Source: Podospora pseudoanserina (taxonomy: Eukaryota > Ascomycota > Sordariomycetes > Sordariales > Podosporaceae). From it: a DNA stretch of 64,000 nucleotides. The stretch is from the NCBI RefSeq assembly GCF_035222485.1, contig NC_085920.1:3906001-3970000 (forward strand). The letters are read 5' to 3'. Position numbers and translations under genes: made by a program. Within the stretch, counting starts at the first letter, position 1, and the number at the start of each line of letters is the position of its first letter. Under the pieces are notes generated by a model. It did not search any database, had not been told where the DNA came from, and was given only the letters and a program-made list of their open reading frames with translations. Below are positions 46,517-56,866 of the stretch, one piece after another.

Positions 46517-47110
46517 TCAGCAGTTCGGGATCGCTGTCCCAATCAACCGCTGGATCGTGGCCGCCATGCAGACTTGGCTGGTCTTGCAGGTGGGTGGAGG
46601 CAGGGGTCTCTGGTCGCCGCTCAGCCACCGGGGATGATGCTTCAACAGAAGGCTTCTGGAAATCCATTTCAGCTTGTTTCTTACCTTGTCAACCGCAGAC
46701 TCCATCTTGACTTCGTGTTCATCGTCTGTTTCTTGGTCGTCTCCTTTGAAACAGCCTGACATCCACCTCCAAACCGCACGTTTCTTTCGCCTCTTCTCTG
46801 GCTGGGTTGGAGTCTGCTTCCACTCTTCCTGCGAATCTGTCAACCCTGAAAATTGCGGCCCTTTAAGTTTCCCAGGGTCCTGTATCTCGCTGGATTGATG
46901 CAGGTCCAGTGGTGGGGGGCGCCGACGTTGCGACTGGTCCACTGCCATCTTGGCTTCGGGCTGGGGGTTTCGTCCGCTCCTATCGCTGTCGCTGGGGGGT
47001 TTGCTGGAATTGCTGGAATCACTGCCCAGTGGTTCGCTGGAATAACTGAAATCGCTGCTTCGTGGCGAGAGAGACTCCAGCTGGAGTTCTTTGATCAGCG
47101 AAGGATCCAT
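46517..47110 (-). CDS. hypothetical Ser/Pro-rich protein
   Basis: A 197-codon frame starting MDPSLIKELQLESLSPRSSD. The first ~150 residues look coding: Ser-rich (SSDFSYSSEPLGSDSSNSSK), charged and Pro-rich, with a basic patch EKRRKKRAVWRWMSGCFKGD and an acidic stretch. After MESAVDK a GTAAGA could be a splice donor. Past that point the other frame, running to 46452, keeps the same Ser/Pro/Glu composition, while the listed one turns Leu/His-rich. The apparent gap is only ~29 nt, too short for a normal intron, so the 3' end is uncertain. No domain recognised. It lies upstream of the SNARE gene on the same strand. Confidence 0.45.
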   Translation of the reverse strand: MDPSLIKELQLESLSPRSSDFSYSSEPLGSDSSNSSKPPSDSDRSGRNPQPEAKMAVDQSQRRRPPPLDLHQSSEIQDPGKLKGPQFSGLTDSQEEWKQTPTQPEKRRKKRAVWRWMSGCFKGDDQETDDEHEVKMESAVDKVRNKLKWISRSLLLKHHPRWLSGDQRPLPPPTCKTSQVCMAATIQRLIGTAIPNC

Positions 47111-47861
47111 GATGGTTCTAGATTGACGATTGACTGTTCATGGAACAAGCTGAGCGAAGTGGCTTCTCAATACAATGAAAGCCGTTCATTGTGAGAGGGT
47201 GGTGGCTTGCAAGAACAACGGAAAGCCCATCTGATAAGAAGAAAATAGGACAGTACCTCAATTCAACAGCCTTTTGCGCCTGAATAAAGGTACTGCTGTA
47301 ATACGAAGCTAACGGAGAACAGGCCTTGTTACCTGGTCTCTGCTGCTGGCGACTGCCCAGTCACAGCGCGAATGCCATCCCAGGCCACTTGCTCATTGAC
47401 TGCACTTGGACCTTACATAAGTTCCCCAAATCTTGATGTGTCACTTTCGTCGGTGTGAGAGTCACCTTTTTTTTTTTTTTCGTTGACGACAAATTCAAGG
47501 TGTTTATAAGAACACCTGAATTGATTCATCCCCTCCCATTATTGACAATACACCGAGTCACGAGTATCTTTATAACCCACTATCAAAATGTTTTCTTCTA
47601 TTTAGATCGCCGTGATTCCCTTGCAGGCGCAGTCGAGTCCTCGTCCTTCAAGCCCTCTGCCTTAACATTGACCTGAAGCACGCATCTTCCGAGTTCAAGA
47701 TGACACCACGAATACACCTACACCTACACCGAATATATTTACTAGAAATGTCGATCAACCATACAATAGCATATCTACTCACCTAAGCACGCCTAACTCG
47801 CAGCATTTCACAACAGCCACCCACATATCTTACAAGGAATCGCCCCTAAAACCCAGCTCCA
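47111..47861. other. intergenic: divergent promoters
   Basis: Upstream regions of the hypothetical protein (-) and the GTPase (+). A T-run lies at 47467-47480. No gene recognised. Confidence 0.5.
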
Positions 47862-50480
47862 ATGTCTGTCTTTACATTCGACCCTCTCGGGTCCGATCCA
47901 GCACGAGCGTCCTCTCCATGGCTTAAACCAACCGATCCTCACAAGAAGTCTAGTCTCCCTGCGGATCATCCGCCAACGGGGAAAGGAACCATTGGGTCAG
48001 GCCTCTTATCAGATTACGGCGTCACCAAACTGGAGCCAGAGCCGCAAGAAGGCCCAACCGAGTACAAACTGCACCTCCTGCTGAGGTCTCGGAGGAGATA
48101 TGAGCATATCAGCACCGCAACACGAATATCTGGCTCCATCAACCGCCCTTCAGTCGAATCCAGAACTTCCAAGCCAGCACCAGCCTCCCCAGGCTGTTCC
48201 ACCACTGCACAAACTCGACAGGACCGCCTCGAGCACCTTACTACTCAGCTCCTATGGAGGCTGCAACAGTCGTGTCCGTATCACTCTGGAACTGCCACCA
48301 CAGTCCCGGTGATACCGCAGCTCCCTGACGAGAACTTCGTTCGGGACGCCCCGATCAAGCTGGGAAAACTGTTGCCGGGCCTGGAAGCTTCGAGAGGAGC
48401 TCTGTACGAGATCGGAGTTGCAGATGACGGCACGCTTGCTGGTCTCACCAAGGATGAGCTTGACGAAAGTCTCAACACACTTCGCATCATGGCTGCCAGC
48501 TTGGGATGCAACATGGAGGTGCTCCGCAAGGTTGCGGTTGGTGACTGCGAATGGATTGACTCATCCGACTCTGAAGAAGGGTCGTGCTCAGGACCAAAAG
48601 GTCAACGGCGACAGGCCAGGTTGTGGGTGGCCGAGGCCCTGGTTACACCCAATCTTCGACCTAGAGATGCCAGTCATACAGGTGCGGCACGGTCACCCGG
48701 GCTCCCTGACCCGACACACGGCCCGCTATCTACGGACCAGCTGCGTGTGACACTTACAGGGCCGACGACCTCTGGAAAATCAACACTTCTCGGCGCTCTC
48801 TCGACCGGGACGCTGGATAATGGGCGTGGGAAAGGTCGGCTTGGGTTGCTCAAGCACCTGCATGAGGTGGCCTCGGGTATCACGTCGTCTGTCACTCAGG
48901 AGCTTGTGGGATATGATGGTGACAGGATTGTCCACTATGGCCATCCAGAAGTTGAGTCCTGGATTGACATTCACAACTACACCAAATCAGGGCGGCTTGT
49001 CTATCTGGTGGACTCTGCGGGACACCCAAAATACCGGCGTACTATTCTTCGAGGCATTGTAGGATGGGCACCGCACTGGACTCTTCTCTGCATAGCAGCC
49101 AACAGTTACGACATCCCCACGCTTGTTGAGCCCGCAGCGGATGCCTATGGCCCCGAACAGAGCATGGAATTGGCATCAGCCCACCTCGACCTCTGTCTAC
49201 GGCTTCGGCTTCCCTTGGTTGTGGTTATGACAAAACTGGATTTGGCAAGCGTAACCATCAAGAAAACTCTCAGCAGGATCTTGTCAAGCATCAAAAAGGC
49301 CGGCCGAGTCCCCATGTTAGTCAAAAGTGGACCAGCAGGGCATACCGACCTCAGCATTGTCTCGGATCAAGACGCAGCTCTCATCAAAGACGTTGCCGAA
49401 GCGCTTCGTACAAACGACGACCCATCGGCCATCGTCCCTATCGTCCTCACCAGCGCAGTAGACGGCCGAGGAATCGGCACACTCCACGCCTTACTCCGGA
49501 AGCTACCTGTCCCCCCTACCCCAACGTCACACGACTACATCGGTGCAGCCTTGAACCCGGAACAGCCCGCCTGCCTGTTCCACGTCGAAGATAAATACAG
49601 CCTCCCCGCCTCCTGCGCTCTTGCCACCAGCGACGCGGATCAGCAAACCGATCTAGGAACGGTAGTCGCGGGGTATCTAAGGTTTGGCAGCCTGTCGATC
49701 GGGGATAAGGTCGTGGTTGGCCCTTTTCCTTCCGAGGATGCTGCCGGCTCACCACCGCGTGACCAGCCCCCGGCGGGAAGTTATGGGCTTTCTTTGTCGC
49801 ATCCGTCGTCTAATGAGCTGAGCCGGATCGCTGCTAGGAATGCGGTTTCTGCTTCGGCGATTAAAGGGGAGTGGCACACTGCGAGTATTGTGAGCATTCA
49901 TAACTTGAGGCTGCCGGTGCAGACGCTTGAGGCGGGGCAGGTTGGGTCTATTGGGATTATTTTTGATCAGGTCAGGGGTGAGGATGGGGGGGTTCCTATA
50001 GTGACGCCGAGGTTGAGGAAGGGGATGGTGTTGGCGGTGCCGAGCCAGCATATGGTTTCTTCTGGGCTGTCGCTTCAGGCTGTTAGTGGGTTGACGGCGG
50101 TGTTTGACAGTGATAATGCTTCTGTTAGCGAGCTGACGGTGGGGAGTTTGGTGAATATCTATGTTGCTAGTGTGAGGACCGCGGCGAGGGTGTCACGGGT
50201 GTCAAGAGTGCAAGCTCCAGGAAGGAGCGACGAGGGGAGGTCGCCAACGGATGATATGGATGACGTATTTGGCCTGGGGGGAGATGACAACGCCGCTCAG
50301 CAAGGGCAGTCGGAGGTGGGGGTTGGGGTTGGGAATGGGGAAGTGGAGGTTCAGCTGGATTTGATGAATACACGGGAGTGGGTTGAGCTTGGGAGTAAGA
50401 TTTTGGTGCTGGAGGGGAGGAATAGGGATCGGTCGGGGCTGGAGGGGTTCGTAGGGAAGGTGGTTGAGATTTCGGAGTGA
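47862..50480 (+). CDS. GTPBP1/GTPBP2-like translational GTPase
   Basis: Single exon, 872 residues. The GTPase domain begins near 295: G1 TGPTTSGKST (300-308), a switch I region with SSVTQELVGYDGD, G3 VDSAGHPKYRRT (DxxGH), and G4 VMTKLDLA (TKLD). EF-Tu-like beta-barrel domains follow, with HVEDKYSLP, GTVVAGYLRFGSLSIGDKVV and GPF, and AGQVGSIGIIF. The N-terminal 290 residues have a family-specific part (LYEIGVADDGTLAGLTKDEL, then DESLNTLRIMAA) and linkers. GTPBP1/2 relatives act on stalled ribosomes or deliver tRNA and link to mRNA decay in animals; fungal copies are little studied. Unlike EF-Tu's GHVDHGKST, the P-loop here is GPTTSGKST. Sense codons become G-rich from about 49680. Confidence 0.88.
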   Translation: MSVFTFDPLGSDPARASSPWLKPTDPHKKSSLPADHPPTGKGTIGSGLLSDYGVTKLEPEPQEGPTEYKLHLLLRSRRRYEHISTATRISGSINRPSVESRTSKPAPASPGCSTTAQTRQDRLEHLTTQLLWRLQQSCPYHSGTATTVPVIPQLPDENFVRDAPIKLGKLLPGLEASRGALYEIGVADDGTLAGLTKDELDESLNTLRIMAASLGCNMEVLRKVAVGDCEWIDSSDSEEGSCSGPKGQRRQARLWVAEALVTPNLRPRDASHTGAARSPGLPDPTHGPLSTDQLRVTLTGPTTSGKSTLLGALSTGTLDNGRGKGRLGLLKHLHEVASGITSSVTQELVGYDGDRIVHYGHPEVESWIDIHNYTKSGRLVYLVDSAGHPKYRRTILRGIVGWAPHWTLLCIAANSYDIPTLVEPAADAYGPEQSMELASAHLDLCLRLRLPLVVVMTKLDLASVTIKKTLSRILSSIKKAGRVPMLVKSGPAGHTDLSIVSDQDAALIKDVAEALRTNDDPSAIVPIVLTSAVDGRGIGTLHALLRKLPVPPTPTSHDYIGAALNPEQPACLFHVEDKYSLPASCALATSDADQQTDLGTVVAGYLRFGSLSIGDKVVVGPFPSEDAAGSPPRDQPPAGSYGLSLSHPSSNELSRIAARNAVSASAIKGEWHTASIVSIHNLRLPVQTLEAGQVGSIGIIFDQVRGEDGGVPIVTPRLRKGMVLAVPSQHMVSSGLSLQAVSGLTAVFDSDNASVSELTVGSLVNIYVASVRTAARVSRVSRVQAPGRSDEGRSPTDDMDDVFGLGGDDNAAQQGQSEVGVGVGNGEVEVQLDLMNTREWVELGSKILVLEGRNRDRSGLEGFVGKVVEISE

Positions 50481-50888
50481 TGTAGGAGGTGGGGGTGGGG
50501 GAGGGGGTTAGCTGAGATTTTGGATATTCGTGTCGGGCTATCTGGTTTTTTGGCTTGCTTGTTTTGGATGATGATTTGGTTTTTCTTTTTTGGAGGAGAG
50601 ATGGTTGGTATGGCAGATTTGGTTACTATATATGTCTAGAGTAGTGTATACATTTATATTGTTGTTGTTTTGAGATTTCATTTTCCAGCCGTTGGCGAAG
50701 AGGATTGTGGTTCACAAGAACTAGAAGCAGACACCACATTTTCATAGTTTGGATAAATCATAGATGAATTAAAACTATAAAAAAACATGATGACTTTCTC
50801 ACCCATATACCAGTTTAACCTAGCGCAAAGAAGCCAGATGAGAAAGTTGTGTAAGTACCTGGGCAAAGAGAGGTTAAAAAGGCCAAAA
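50481..50888. other. 3' flank of GTPase gene and 5S terminator region
   Basis: 408 nt. The A-run at 50885-50889, read as T5 on the minus strand, is the expected pol III stop for the 5S gene. Nothing else recognised. Confidence 0.5.
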
Positions 50889-51007
50889 ACATACAACACC
50901 GAGGATTCCCCAGTGGTCACCCACCTGAGTACTAGTTCGGCGTTCAGTTATTTGACGAGGGCAGAGCGGACGGGATGCCGTATTTTCAACTGACTATGGT
51001 CGTATGT
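50889..51007 (-). rRNA. rrn5: 5S ribosomal RNA gene
   Basis: A 119-nt gene on the minus strand starting ACATACGACCATAG and ending GGTGTTGTATGT, so the ends pair as helix I. Internal control elements fit 5S: CATCCCGTCCGCTCTGCC in the 5' third and the GGTGGGTGACCAC block in loop E/helix IV. TTTTT follows at once. It stands alone between protein genes, as in Neurospora and other Pezizomycotina whose 5S genes are dispersed and of several types. It is not part of a large rDNA repeat. A decayed relative lies at 10976-11099. Confidence 0.95.
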
Positions 51008-51710
51008 GATGGTTGACGTTGAAAACAACCATTATAACTTCCAAAAGTCTTGTGGTGCTGGATTCTGAACGTAGTAGAAGCTATCACGGCTTTCGGGACC
51101 GTGGGGGGCGATGAAAACGGTTCGAGGAAACTCCCTATAGTAGGAAGAAAATAAACGTGCTGCATCATAACACCTACCTATTTATTGCCTTTGACTTTCC
51201 TTTATATATATATATCCACTCGAGACTCGAGCAGCAGCAACCTAACAAAAGCAAAACCATCATCAGAGCCTTGATTCCCAAATGGGAGAAAACACACACA
51301 CACACACACCCTGACAAAAAGAAAAGAAAAAAGTTCACCAGCCTACGCAGAAGTGTAGACCAGCTACGAGAAACCTTGTTCTTACCTTGCTTGACGACTG
51401 CTCGACTCCCCACATATGCGAGCAACGCCGATGGCAGTGGGGCAGTAGAGCAAGAGAACAATCATTTTTCTCCCCCGCTCGCTCGAGGAATTGAACTCCA
51501 GTGCTGTGCCACAGGGGCTTTGCACGCTGACACTTGCGTCAATCAAATGTAGGCAAGAGAATTTTTGACCCCCCCTCTTGTGGCCGGGAGGGGAAGGGAA
51601 AAGGCGGGTTTATATAGCTCTCTGTTGCCAAGCGGAATGGAAACTGGCAACACGTTGTACTCAAGGTATATACAGCTCTGCATATATACACCTAGGGTTG
51701 ACAGCCACGT
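51008..51710. other. intergenic, with CA microsatellite
   Basis: 5' flank of the 5S gene and 3' flank of ThrRS. Holds a (TA)n run near 51204-51215 and a (CA)n run at about 51291-51309. No gene. Confidence 0.5.
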
Positions 51711-53255
51711 CTACTCATGAGCAGCAACCCTCTCCCCCACCCAAGCCCTAAGCTCCTCGGGTCCCATCGTCACCCTCTTCCTCGACCCAGTAACAGCAGA
51801 CATGTCAACACTGAGAGATTTACCCTCCACCTCTGAAGCCCCAATAGTAACCACCACACTCACTCCCGCACCAACAGCCTCTGCCTTCTTGACAGCAATC
51901 GGTCTCGCGCTGGTATCAAGATCAACCGCAAAATGCGTCGGAGTAACATCCCCATCCGCGATCCCCAACAACCTCTCCCTCACCCGAGTAGCCCACTCCA
52001 CCACCGGCTCGGTATCATTCAAAGTAATAATCTTGATCTGATTTGGGTTCAACCACAACGGGTACTTCCCATCATAGTGCTCAATCAACAACGCCATCAA
52101 CCTCTCCACAGACCCCAGCACCGCCCGGTGTATCATCACCGGTCTCACCGGCCCAAAGCTCGCCAGCAACTCCGGGTCAGTAGTCGTCTCCCCCTTTTGT
52201 TCCAGCTCCGGCGCGGGAGCGATATACTCCAACTCAAACCTCTTAGGCAGCTGGAAATCAAGTTGTATCGTCGCAGTCTGGTGCTCCTTTCCATGACTAT
52301 CCCTCAAGACAATATCAATCTTTGGTCCATAAAACGCCCCATCTCCCTCATTAACCGTCCAGTCCGTCCCGCTCTTGTCCAACGCCCTTTTCAAGGCATT
52401 CTCTGCATTTTCCCAATCTTCCAGTGAACCAATGTATTGTTCTGGTCGGGTAGACAACGCCAACCGATACGGCCCCAATCCAAGGGTGGCATAAGTATGC
52501 TTGACAAACTCCAGCGACTTTTTAATCTCCTCCTCTATTTGAACGGGACGACAGAAAATATGCCCATCATCCTGGTGGAACCTCCTCACACGAGTGAGGC
52601 CGGTGAGGGAGCCCGTGTTTTCGTTTCGGTGGAGAGGGGAGAAGTCGGCGTAGCGGATGGGGAGGTCGCGAAAGGAGCGTTTCTGACTGGAAAAGATGAG
52701 GCAGTGGCCGGGGCAGTTCATGGGTTTGAGGCCGTATTCGCGGTCGGTTTCTTCGGTTTCTTCCGGGGATGCGTGGCGGGCGCCGGTGACGGTGTACATG
52801 TCCTGGGCATAGTTTTCGAGGTGGCCCGACTTGGCCCAGAGGTCTTTTTTGTAGATGAGGGGGGTGATTACTTCTTCGAAGCCGTAGCGGACGTATTGGT
52901 TGCGGAGGAAGGAGACGAGGCGGTTGAAGATGCGGGTGCCCGAGGGGAGGAAGAAGGCGGAGCCGGGGGAGTAGATGGAGGTGGTGAAGAGTTTTTGGTG
53001 GAGGCCGAGGGTTCGGTGGTCTGGGGGTGTTTTTTCTGGTGCTGGTGGTGGTGGTGGTGGTGTTTTCTTGAATGGTTTGTTGGATGGTGGGGTGGTGGTT
53101 TGGCTGGCGGCGGGGGTGGTAGCTTCACATGTCGAGCAGCTTCGGAGCTGAAGCTGGAGCTGGAGTTGTCGGGTGGGTAGTGGTGCTTTTTGTGATGGTC
53201 TGAGGTTCCTCGTTAGGGAATGAGTTGGCCATCTGGCTACCCTCTGTGGAAGCAT
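51711..53255 (-). CDS. MST1: mitochondrial threonyl-tRNA synthetase
   Basis: Single exon, 514 residues. The N terminus is basic with no acids for ~40 residues (MLPQRVARWPTHSLTRNLRP), a presequence, followed by a Thr/Pro linker with a poly-Pro run. The class II catalytic domain starts near 80 (HQKLFTTSIYSPGSAFFLPS): GLKPMNCPGHCLIF, motif 2 HRNENTGSLTGLTRVRRFHQ then DDGHIF, FYGPKIDIVLRD and motif 3 VMIHRAVLGSVERLMALLIE then HY. The anticodon-binding HGTP domain is the last ~110 residues. As in yeast Mst1, the TGS and editing domains of cytosolic ThrRS are absent. It charges mitochondrial tRNA-Thr. The sense strand is C-rich up to about 52560 and G-rich to the stop. Confidence 0.95.
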   Translation of the reverse strand: MLPQRVARWPTHSLTRNLRPSQKAPLPTRQLQLQLQLRSCSTCEATTPAASQTTTPPSNKPFKKTPPPPPPAPEKTPPDHRTLGLHQKLFTTSIYSPGSAFFLPSGTRIFNRLVSFLRNQYVRYGFEEVITPLIYKKDLWAKSGHLENYAQDMYTVTGARHASPEETEETDREYGLKPMNCPGHCLIFSSQKRSFRDLPIRYADFSPLHRNENTGSLTGLTRVRRFHQDDGHIFCRPVQIEEEIKKSLEFVKHTYATLGLGPYRLALSTRPEQYIGSLEDWENAENALKRALDKSGTDWTVNEGDGAFYGPKIDIVLRDSHGKEHQTATIQLDFQLPKRFELEYIAPAPELEQKGETTTDPELLASFGPVRPVMIHRAVLGSVERLMALLIEHYDGKYPLWLNPNQIKIITLNDTEPVVEWATRVRERLLGIADGDVTPTHFAVDLDTSARPIAVKKAEAVGAGVSVVVTIGASEVEGKSLSVDMSAVTGSRKRVTMGPEELRAWVGERVAAHE

Positions 53256-53930
53256 CTTGCCGGCCGGGCGACCGTTTTACTCCAACAAGGCTTTGACGTC
53301 GTCTCGACTTCTGCTCACTCGACGACGGAACAATTCGAAATGCCCAGCCCAGATTGGCGCTTGGGTTTTCGAGATGCACAGGCCACCTCGTCGATCACGG
53401 TGGACAACTGGCGGCGGGCCATTCCTCTATTGGCTAGCCCACCCCCCGGAAGCTAGGGATTTATGGGGATGCTGCAGGGGTGACCTGGCGTGGCAGTAGA
53501 GAAGCGAGACAGCGCATCCATCCAAATGATGCTCCCCCACATCCGAGCAACAACAACATCCTCTTGCTTCAACACTACCTATTGCATTGGGCACCTAACT
53601 GCATTTTTTGCCCCGATTGCAGCACCACCATGTTCGTTCTAGTTTTTTTGTTTTTTTGAAACCTGCATATAACAATCATTATTTACTGGCATCAAGCGCC
53701 CATCGTTATCCTCTTGGTTCTGCTGTTGCCTTGTCGTGACTCACTTATTAACCACGCTATCGTTCCCCTTCTGATTTGAAGCAATATCGGGTAGCGACAG
53801 ACTACCGAATCATCCCTGCGCCCGAGTGACGTACATATAGGCCTGCCACGTCGCGTCTGCCTTTTAATTATTTTTCTTCCCCTCCAGGCGACACCGCGTT
53901 TGTTCCCCTCGCCCAACGCGACAAACAATC
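53256..53930. other. intergenic: divergent promoters
   Basis: Between the divergent ThrRS and membrane-protein genes; T-run at 53645-53657. No gene recognised. Confidence 0.5.
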
Positions 53931-55667
53931 ATGGCCATCACTCGAAAGCAGGAGCGCGAGGGTTCGTACCGACCTGAAAGTTCATGGCGTATGGTGGAGG
54001 GCAGCGAGACGGGCAGCTTTGCCTACGACGAAGAGATTGTTCCCTCCAACAGCGACCCGTCCACCTCGTTTGATTCACAGCCTGTCAGCATTGGAGCCTC
54101 ACAGCCATGGAGCATTGGTGGCTCGCAGGACGAGAGCATCGAGACATATCTCAGCAAAGCCGAGAACGATGAGCAATTTATCCTCAAGTCGCCCTTTCGC
54201 CCGTCGGTGCCACAATCTGTGAGGCATTCTTCGAAGGAACAACACCGTGAACCAGGGCCCGAGTTTGTCATGCCCAAGGTTGAGGTCGAGAGTCCAACTG
54301 AAGAGGGGGGCAGCGCCTGGTCCTCGACAACTATTAAATCTCCAAAGAGACCAACACCACCACCCGGGCTACGGAAGCGTCTTGGCATGGTCAAGGAAAG
54401 TCCTAGAGTTCGAGGCCGACGACAAAGTATGAGACAGTCAGGGGAACTGGAACGCCCCGTCCCGAGTGATGGCATTCTCGGTTCAGTATTCTCCTGGATG
54501 CTCGACGTGATTGGGCTTGCGTTTTGGGCCATCAAGTATCCGATCGGTTTCCTGCTGGCCGTCTATGTTTTATCTGGCACCACAATCATCGCCAAGAACA
54601 TGGTCACCAAGTCGCTCGCAGTGTCTCTTTCACCGCTGTGCCGACTCCCTGGTGTCTCTTACCTGAACGTACCTTTTTGCGGACCCACCAAGTCTGAAGA
54701 CGACAAACCCGCAAACGTCGACTTTGACAGCTTGGTCGACGCCCAAAGCCTTCTGGAGCAGGTACTGGAAAGGACCGTGGAAGGCGTCACGCTCCCACTC
54801 GACATCAAGCGTTCCGAAGCCACCATTCGCGATTTGCGCACCATCGTCCGGCACAGCAACCTCAAGGGGAAGCAAGAGCTCGTTCTTGAATTTGACGGCT
54901 ACATTGACACTGTTCGTTCGGTTGTCCACGAGCTCAGCAGCTTCAACGTCCACGTTGGGTCTACCGTTGACTCGGTCATCAGCATGAACCGCTGGACAGC
55001 CCGCCAGCTCGACACCTTGGAGGGAGACAATGTCCTCAAACCTAGGATTGAGAACAACGACCCCTGGCTCAGCCAAATGGTTGAGTGGGTTTTGTCTCCT
55101 TTCCAACCTGTGGTCTTTACGGAAGACCACCTGAAGGTTACCTACCTCCGCCACGCCTCCCACGTCCAAGACAGAATTGCCAGCCTCATTCTCGAAGCTC
55201 AGACCGTCTTGTCGTCTCTTACCAAGGCGGAGGACCACCTTGAAATCATCCATGAGGTCGCCCACCGCAGCACAGAGGAGGTCAAGACCTCGCGTCAGGA
55301 TATCTTGTACACGCTCTGGACTCTGGTCGGGGTGAATAATCAGAAACTAAGGGACTTCAAGTCGCAGTTGAGTGTTCTTGGTCAAATTGAGACGCAGCGG
55401 TTAAAGGCGGTGAAGCAGATTACGGGGCTGGTGTCGGATCTGATCAAGATTCAGGCTGAGATTCAGGGGTTGAGGGATGATGTTTCGGCGGCGGAGCTGG
55501 TGCCGAGCGTGCCGTTGAGTGTGCACATTGCGACGATTAACAGTGGGGTTGAGAGGTTGGATAGTGCGCGGGCGAGGTTGAAGGCTATTGAGGCGGAGAG
55601 GGTTAGGGAGGTGGTGGGGCGGGGGAGAGAGTGGGGGGAGAAGTTGATTGATAGTAAGAGGTGGTAA
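53931..55667 (+). CDS. conserved fungal membrane protein with coiled coils, unknown function
   Basis: Single exon, 578 residues, ATG within ACAATCATGG. Residues 1-180 are Ser/Glu-rich and disordered with three similar short units (SQPVSIGAS, SQPWSIGGS, SQDESIETY). A hydrophobic region at ~185-225 (WMLDVIGLAFWAIKYPIGFL, then LAVYVLSGTTII) can form one or two membrane segments. The last 330 residues are mostly helical and charged, with likely coiled coils (RHASHVQDRIASLILEAQTV; QLSVLGQIETQRLKAVKQIT; IKIQAEIQGLRDDVSAAE). I know of no named domain. The layout (disordered N terminus, membrane segment, long helical part) would suit a nuclear-envelope or ER protein, but that is a guess. Codons become G-rich from about 55380. 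Confidence 0.8.
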   Translation: MAITRKQEREGSYRPESSWRMVEGSETGSFAYDEEIVPSNSDPSTSFDSQPVSIGASQPWSIGGSQDESIETYLSKAENDEQFILKSPFRPSVPQSVRHSSKEQHREPGPEFVMPKVEVESPTEEGGSAWSSTTIKSPKRPTPPPGLRKRLGMVKESPRVRGRRQSMRQSGELERPVPSDGILGSVFSWMLDVIGLAFWAIKYPIGFLLAVYVLSGTTIIAKNMVTKSLAVSLSPLCRLPGVSYLNVPFCGPTKSEDDKPANVDFDSLVDAQSLLEQVLERTVEGVTLPLDIKRSEATIRDLRTIVRHSNLKGKQELVLEFDGYIDTVRSVVHELSSFNVHVGSTVDSVISMNRWTARQLDTLEGDNVLKPRIENNDPWLSQMVEWVLSPFQPVVFTEDHLKVTYLRHASHVQDRIASLILEAQTVLSSLTKAEDHLEIIHEVAHRSTEEVKTSRQDILYTLWTLVGVNNQKLRDFKSQLSVLGQIETQRLKAVKQITGLVSDLIKIQAEIQGLRDDVSAAELVPSVPLSVHIATINSGVERLDSARARLKAIEAERVREVVGRGREWGEKLIDSKRW

Positions 55668-56337
55668 GGGGGGAGGGGGTGAGAAGGATGGGTTTTTGGA
55701 CTTGGTCGGTTTGGGAGGGGGCGGCGTCGGTTGGGTTATTATGGGTAAAGGGATATGGGGGGATATGGGATGGGATTTTTGGAATTGAAGACCTCCCAGA
55801 GGATCGGGATAGGGAAATTCAGAACAGAACCGTATGGGATGGAATTTTGGATGGTATGATAGGAGAGGGAGGGGATATAACAGATACCCGAAATTTATTG
55901 TGGCTTGTTTGTAACTTTTTGGGTAGCATGTTTTCTAGTTTTGCTTGTGCTTAGTTTAAGGGAACATGGCGAATGTTTATGAATATCTACTCAAAAACTG
56001 CAAAGTTATACCTCGAAATGGGTTTCGACTCTGTTAGGTGCATGTTTGTATATTGAGAAGTATACCCGATGTGACTGATCTAGGTCTAGAAGGAGAATGG
56101 TCTCTGAGTTCTTCTCTTGAAACTGGTTATAGACGACCTTCGCCTGACAAGAGGCGTTCGCGGTGTTGAGAGGCAACGGCGATCGAATGGTGTTGTTCGC
56201 GCCGGTAGCTCATCCTGTTTGTGTTAGGTTGCTTACTGTATCTCGCTATGGGACTTCGTTTGAGGTGTTGTTGACTGATGGTAATGATGGTGTGGTCGCT
56301 GACTTGGCATTCATGGGCGTCATAGGTGGGTACCAGG

Positions 56338-56377
56338 CGGTGGTTTTAACCAATCTTCGGTGGTTTTAACCAATCTT
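56338..56377 (+). repeat. 20-bp perfect tandem duplication
   Basis: The unit CGGTGGTTTTAACCAATCTT occurs twice head to tail without mismatch. Confidence 0.95.
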
Positions 56378-56866
56378 GTAGGTGTGCTTTTGGCTAATAA
56401 TATCTAATGGACGGGAGAGAGGAAGGTGGAAGGCTGCTGATGGGAAGGCGGGTCGGTGTCGGGATGGTCGGCTTGGGGGACTGTTTTCTCTCGCAGTGGT
56501 GACGAGAAGGGTTATCAAGCCGGAGATGTGATTGCCTTCGGGGAAGCACCTAGGCGAAGATGGGAGGTTAAACAGAAAATAGAACACCCACGACCCGGGG
56601 ACATGGTTCTTGAACAATGGGGCACTAGCGGCAGCCACGGGGGTTGGGCCATGAGATATTTTTGGATAGGCCTAGCTAGGTAGTAGGTAGTTGGGCGTTT
56701 GAACCAGTGTGAACTAGCGGGCCTTTTTTTCAGATGGCATGATCAGTGATGTTTTAGGACGTGGGTTCCATTGGAAGGAGGGCAGCAAACGGGCTTCGTC
56801 GACAACCGTCTATGGCAGGACACCAAGGTAGCCCTGGTCCATAAATGATGCCATTCATAGATGAGG

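Noticed and set aside
51291-51309. CA repeat considered as part of a regularly spaced array
   Set aside because: Simple microsatellite; no spacers, so not CRISPR-like, and CRISPR is not expected in a fungal nucleus.
52437-53180. 247-codon + frame rich in Gly/Glu/Val
   Set aside because: Antisense shadow of mitochondrial ThrRS, including its poly-Pro run.
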